Below, one piece after another: positions 62,402 through 64,000 of a stretch of 64,000 nt of DNA. This stretch comes from Pseudomonas vranovensis DSM 16006 (GTDB lineage Bacteria; Pseudomonadota; Gammaproteobacteria; Pseudomonadales; Pseudomonadaceae). Both the position numbers and the translations under genes were made by a program. Position 1 is the stretch's first letter; every line of letters begins with the position of its first letter. Below the pieces are notes generated by a model. The model searched no databases. It was not told the DNA's origin and worked only from the letters and a program-made list of their open reading frames with translations. The DNA is taken from positions 144,941-208,940 of the forward strand of contig NZ_AUED01000017.1 in NCBI RefSeq assembly GCF_000425805.1. The letters are read 5' to 3'.

Positions 62402-62653
62402 ATGTTGCGATTGAAGAAGGCGGCTGGTCCTCGGACTAAGCTGCAAAAGCACGATAACCAAGACACCCGCGTTACAGTCGATGGCAAGGAATCAAAGAAG
62501 GAAGGGGGGAAAGGCAATCGTATAAAGCGCCTTCGTGACGTAGTGAAGGAACTTGTGATTCGCCAAGCACTTCTGGATCTCTGGGACAACAAGCTTGAGT
62601 ACTGGGAGTATGCCTGTGATGCTATGGACAAACTCCTTGGGTTGATCTCATGA
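62402..62653 (+). CDS. Small basic protein between candidate ncRNA and reverse transcriptase, 83 aa
   Basis: ATG 62402 has AAGGAG at 62388-62393, an ideal spacing; a longer frame from 62228 runs through the hairpin and is rejected. The first ~45 residues are very basic and flexible (LRLKKAAGPRTKLQKHD..., KESKKEGGKGNRIKRLR), followed by a helical C terminus (VVKELVIRQALLDLWDNKLEYWEYACDAMDKLL). It may bind nucleic acid. No family is recognised. Its position suggests a retron accessory or effector gene. Confidence 0.65.
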   Translation: MLRLKKAAGPRTKLQKHDNQDTRVTVDGKESKKEGGKGNRIKRLRDVVKELVIRQALLDLWDNKLEYWEYACDAMDKLLGLIS

Positions 62654-62680
62654 CGCAACAAATCACATCATTCGAATTCT

Positions 62681-62708
62681 GAAGGGCCGATCTACGTATC
62701 GGCCCTTC
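62681..62708 (+). terminator. Hairpin between the small basic protein and reverse transcriptase genes
   Basis: GAAGGGCCGAT and ATCGGCCCTTC are perfect 11-bp arms with loop CTACGT, followed by TTCATTTC. It could partly terminate before the reverse transcriptase, or be an RNA element that the enzyme recognises. Confidence 0.7.
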
Positions 62709-62728
62709 TTCATTTCAGGGTTTGGAAT

Positions 62729-63686
62729 ATGGACGCTCCGACGTACCCCTTCAGGCCAATTCATAGTGTAAAGGCATTAGCCCTAGCGCTTGGCGAGAGC
62801 GAGCAACTGCTTGAAAGGCTTGCCGCCAGAGCTGACCGAATGTACCGCCATGTGCCCCAAGAGAAGAAAGTCAAGCCAGGTCAACCGCGCGAGACGCGAG
62901 ACACCTACGATGCCCACGAGCCCCTCAAGAGGGTGCAACGTAAAGTCGTAGACAGACTGTTATCAAAAGCGATTTTCCCTGCTTACCTCCATGGTGGGAT
63001 CAAGGATCGTCAGTCTCCGAGAAGCATCCATAGTAATGCCGCTGTGCATGCAGGATCAAAGTACCTCGTTCTTCAGGACATCCAGAACTTCTACCCGTCT
63101 ATATCGATACGGCAGGTTGATGCCTTATTTCGTCAGCTGTTCGGATTCGGCACGTCTGTAGCAACCTTGCTTTCGTCAATATGCACACGTGAGGGTAGTA
63201 CTCCGCAGGGCGCTAGCACCAGCGGCTACATTGCCAATTTGTTGTTCTGGGACGTCGAGCCCAAGATAGTTAAAGACCTCATGGGGCGCGGCTTTCAGTA
63301 CTCTCGATTTGCTGACGACATCACTGTTTCTTGTCGCCATGAGCCGTCATCTAATGAGCTATCCGACATCGTTTCAACCATCACTGGGATGCTGGCCTCC
63401 AAAGGGTGTCGCCAGAAGCGTGCGAAGCTTCATATACGTGTTCGTGGTCAGGGCATCAAAGCTGATGACGCAACCTTCCAACCGGTTACGGTGACCGGAT
63501 TGAGTGTGTTCAATCCTACGCCAGGGCTGACTAAATCGGAGCGTAAATGTATACGCTCAGCAGTGCGGGAGTTTGAGCTAATGAGCGAGGCCGGTAGTGG
63601 TTGGCTCGATCTTGAACCGTTCTACGACCGTGCGATGGGGCGGGTGGGGAGACTCATAGCGTGCGGCCATTCAGATGGCAAAGCAT
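62729..63686 (+). pseudogene. Retron-type reverse transcriptase, 3' end cut by IS
   Basis: About 319 residues remain of an RNA-directed DNA polymerase. Retron hallmarks are visible: NAAVH (NAxxH motif) just before VLQDIQNFYPSI (first catalytic Asp region), PQGASTSGYIANLLF, the catalytic RFADDIT (xADD form instead of YADD), and VTGLSV (VTG motif). AGGG lies ~8 bases before the ATG. At 63687 the sequence becomes the end of an IS3 element, so the last residues (NRPGFSRH... to a stop at 63769) are foreign. The lost part is the C-terminal end of the thumb, probably a few tens of residues, so activity is doubtful. Confidence 0.85.
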
Positions 63687-64000
63687 TGAATCGCCCCGGG
63701 TTTTCTAGACACTCTCCAGGCTCGCTGTGTAACGCTTTTCAAACTCTACCGGTGACAACTGATTGTTGAAACCATGACGTCGTTTTGGGTTGTAAAACAT
63801 TTCGATGTAATCGAACACATCACCACGAGCATCCTGGCGTGTGGTGTAGATTTTCCGCTTGATCCGTTCCCGCTTTAACAACTGGAAAAAGCTCTCCGCT
63901 ACGGCGTTGTCGTGGCAGTTGCCTCGACGACTCATGCTGGCAACCAGGTTGTTAGCCTTCAAGAAGCTTCGCCAGTCTGAGCTGCTGTACTGGCGGCCCT
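63687..64000 (-). mobile_element. IS3-family insertion sequence, right end, continues past window
   Basis: The element starts at 63687 with TGAATCGCCCCGGGTTTTCT, an IS3-type terminal inverted repeat, and contains the C-terminal part of the transposase on the minus strand. It interrupts the reverse transcriptase gene. The other end is outside the window, so the target duplication cannot be checked. Confidence 0.88.
63705..64000 (-). CDS. IS3-family transposase OrfB, C-terminal part
   Basis: The frame is open to the window edge and reads ...GRQYSSSDWRSFLKANN, MSRRGNCHDNAVAESFFQLLKRERI and the tail YIEMFYNPKRRHGFNNQLSPVEFEKRY. These are the last part of the DDE integrase core: GRQYSS follows the second Asp, and the E in HDNAVAESFF is the third catalytic residue. 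The start lies outside the window; the TTG at 63962 is not a real start. Confidence 0.93.
   Translation of the reverse strand, partial: GRQYSSSDWRSFLKANNLVASMSRRGNCHDNAVAESFFQLLKRERIKRKIYTTRQDARGDVFDYIEMFYNPKRRHGFNNQLSPVEFEKRYTASLESV

Overview
The window is GC-rich chromosomal DNA of a Pseudomonas, most like the P. putida group. The signs are the mqo/PA4642-like gene pair, the medium-chain acyl-CoA ligase–DUF1302–DUF1329–LAL-regulator cluster, a complete quinohemoprotein amine dehydrogenase (pea/qhp) locus, and many putida-type REP palindromes between genes. About 60 kb is ordinary host sequence. The last ~3.6 kb is accessory DNA.

Layout. 1-14.2 kb: mostly housekeeping and small genes (a WbuC-type cupin cut by the window edge, mqo, a YajG-like lipoprotein, an acyltransferase, an HMCES/YedK-type protein with altered active-site residues, a dCACHE chemoreceptor, an M48 lipoprotein, a GDT1-type Mn exporter behind a yybP-ykoY riboswitch, rsmC, a D-2-hydroxyacid dehydrogenase). 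14.2-23.2 kb: a LysE exporter and an acyl-CoA ligase/DUF1302/DUF1329 cluster followed by a MalT-like regulator. 23.2-28.9 kb: a lysozyme-inhibitor-like protein, then a minus-strand operon for a three-subunit opine/D-amino-acid type dehydrogenase with RidA and an orphan binding protein, divergent from an OccR-like LysR gene.

29.0-43.7 kb: the amine dehydrogenase locus. A sigma-54 activator, the QhpF exporter, QhpE protease and QhpG monooxygenase are followed by convergent peaE. Divergent from peaE lie peaA, the radical-SAM maturase, qhpC and the beta subunit. A perfect 17-bp palindrome in the peaE/peaA gap is the likely activator site. Together these genes oxidise primary amines in the periplasm, build the CTQ cofactor and the thioether crosslinks, and oxidise the aldehyde product. 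A response regulator/histidine kinase pair follows. 43.7-60.2 kb: a DctPQM TRAP transporter, an OmpA-family lipoprotein, pta, slyD, a glutathione peroxidase, an Old Yellow Enzyme, a glycosyltransferase, a PAS chemoreceptor, an M20 amidohydrolase and a LysR regulator.

60.2-64.0 kb: the C-terminal stub of cysZ marks the left edge of an inserted, visibly less GC-rich segment. It carries a highly structured non-coding stretch, a two-gene module (an 80-aa protein made of two near-identical repeats plus an 83-aa Cas2/SinR-fold-like protein), a second non-coding stretch with a 15-bp perfect hairpin, a small basic protein, and a retron-type reverse transcriptase (NAxxH, xADD and VTG motifs) whose 3' end is cut by an IS3-family element running off the window. 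This segment is the best candidate for an undescribed system.
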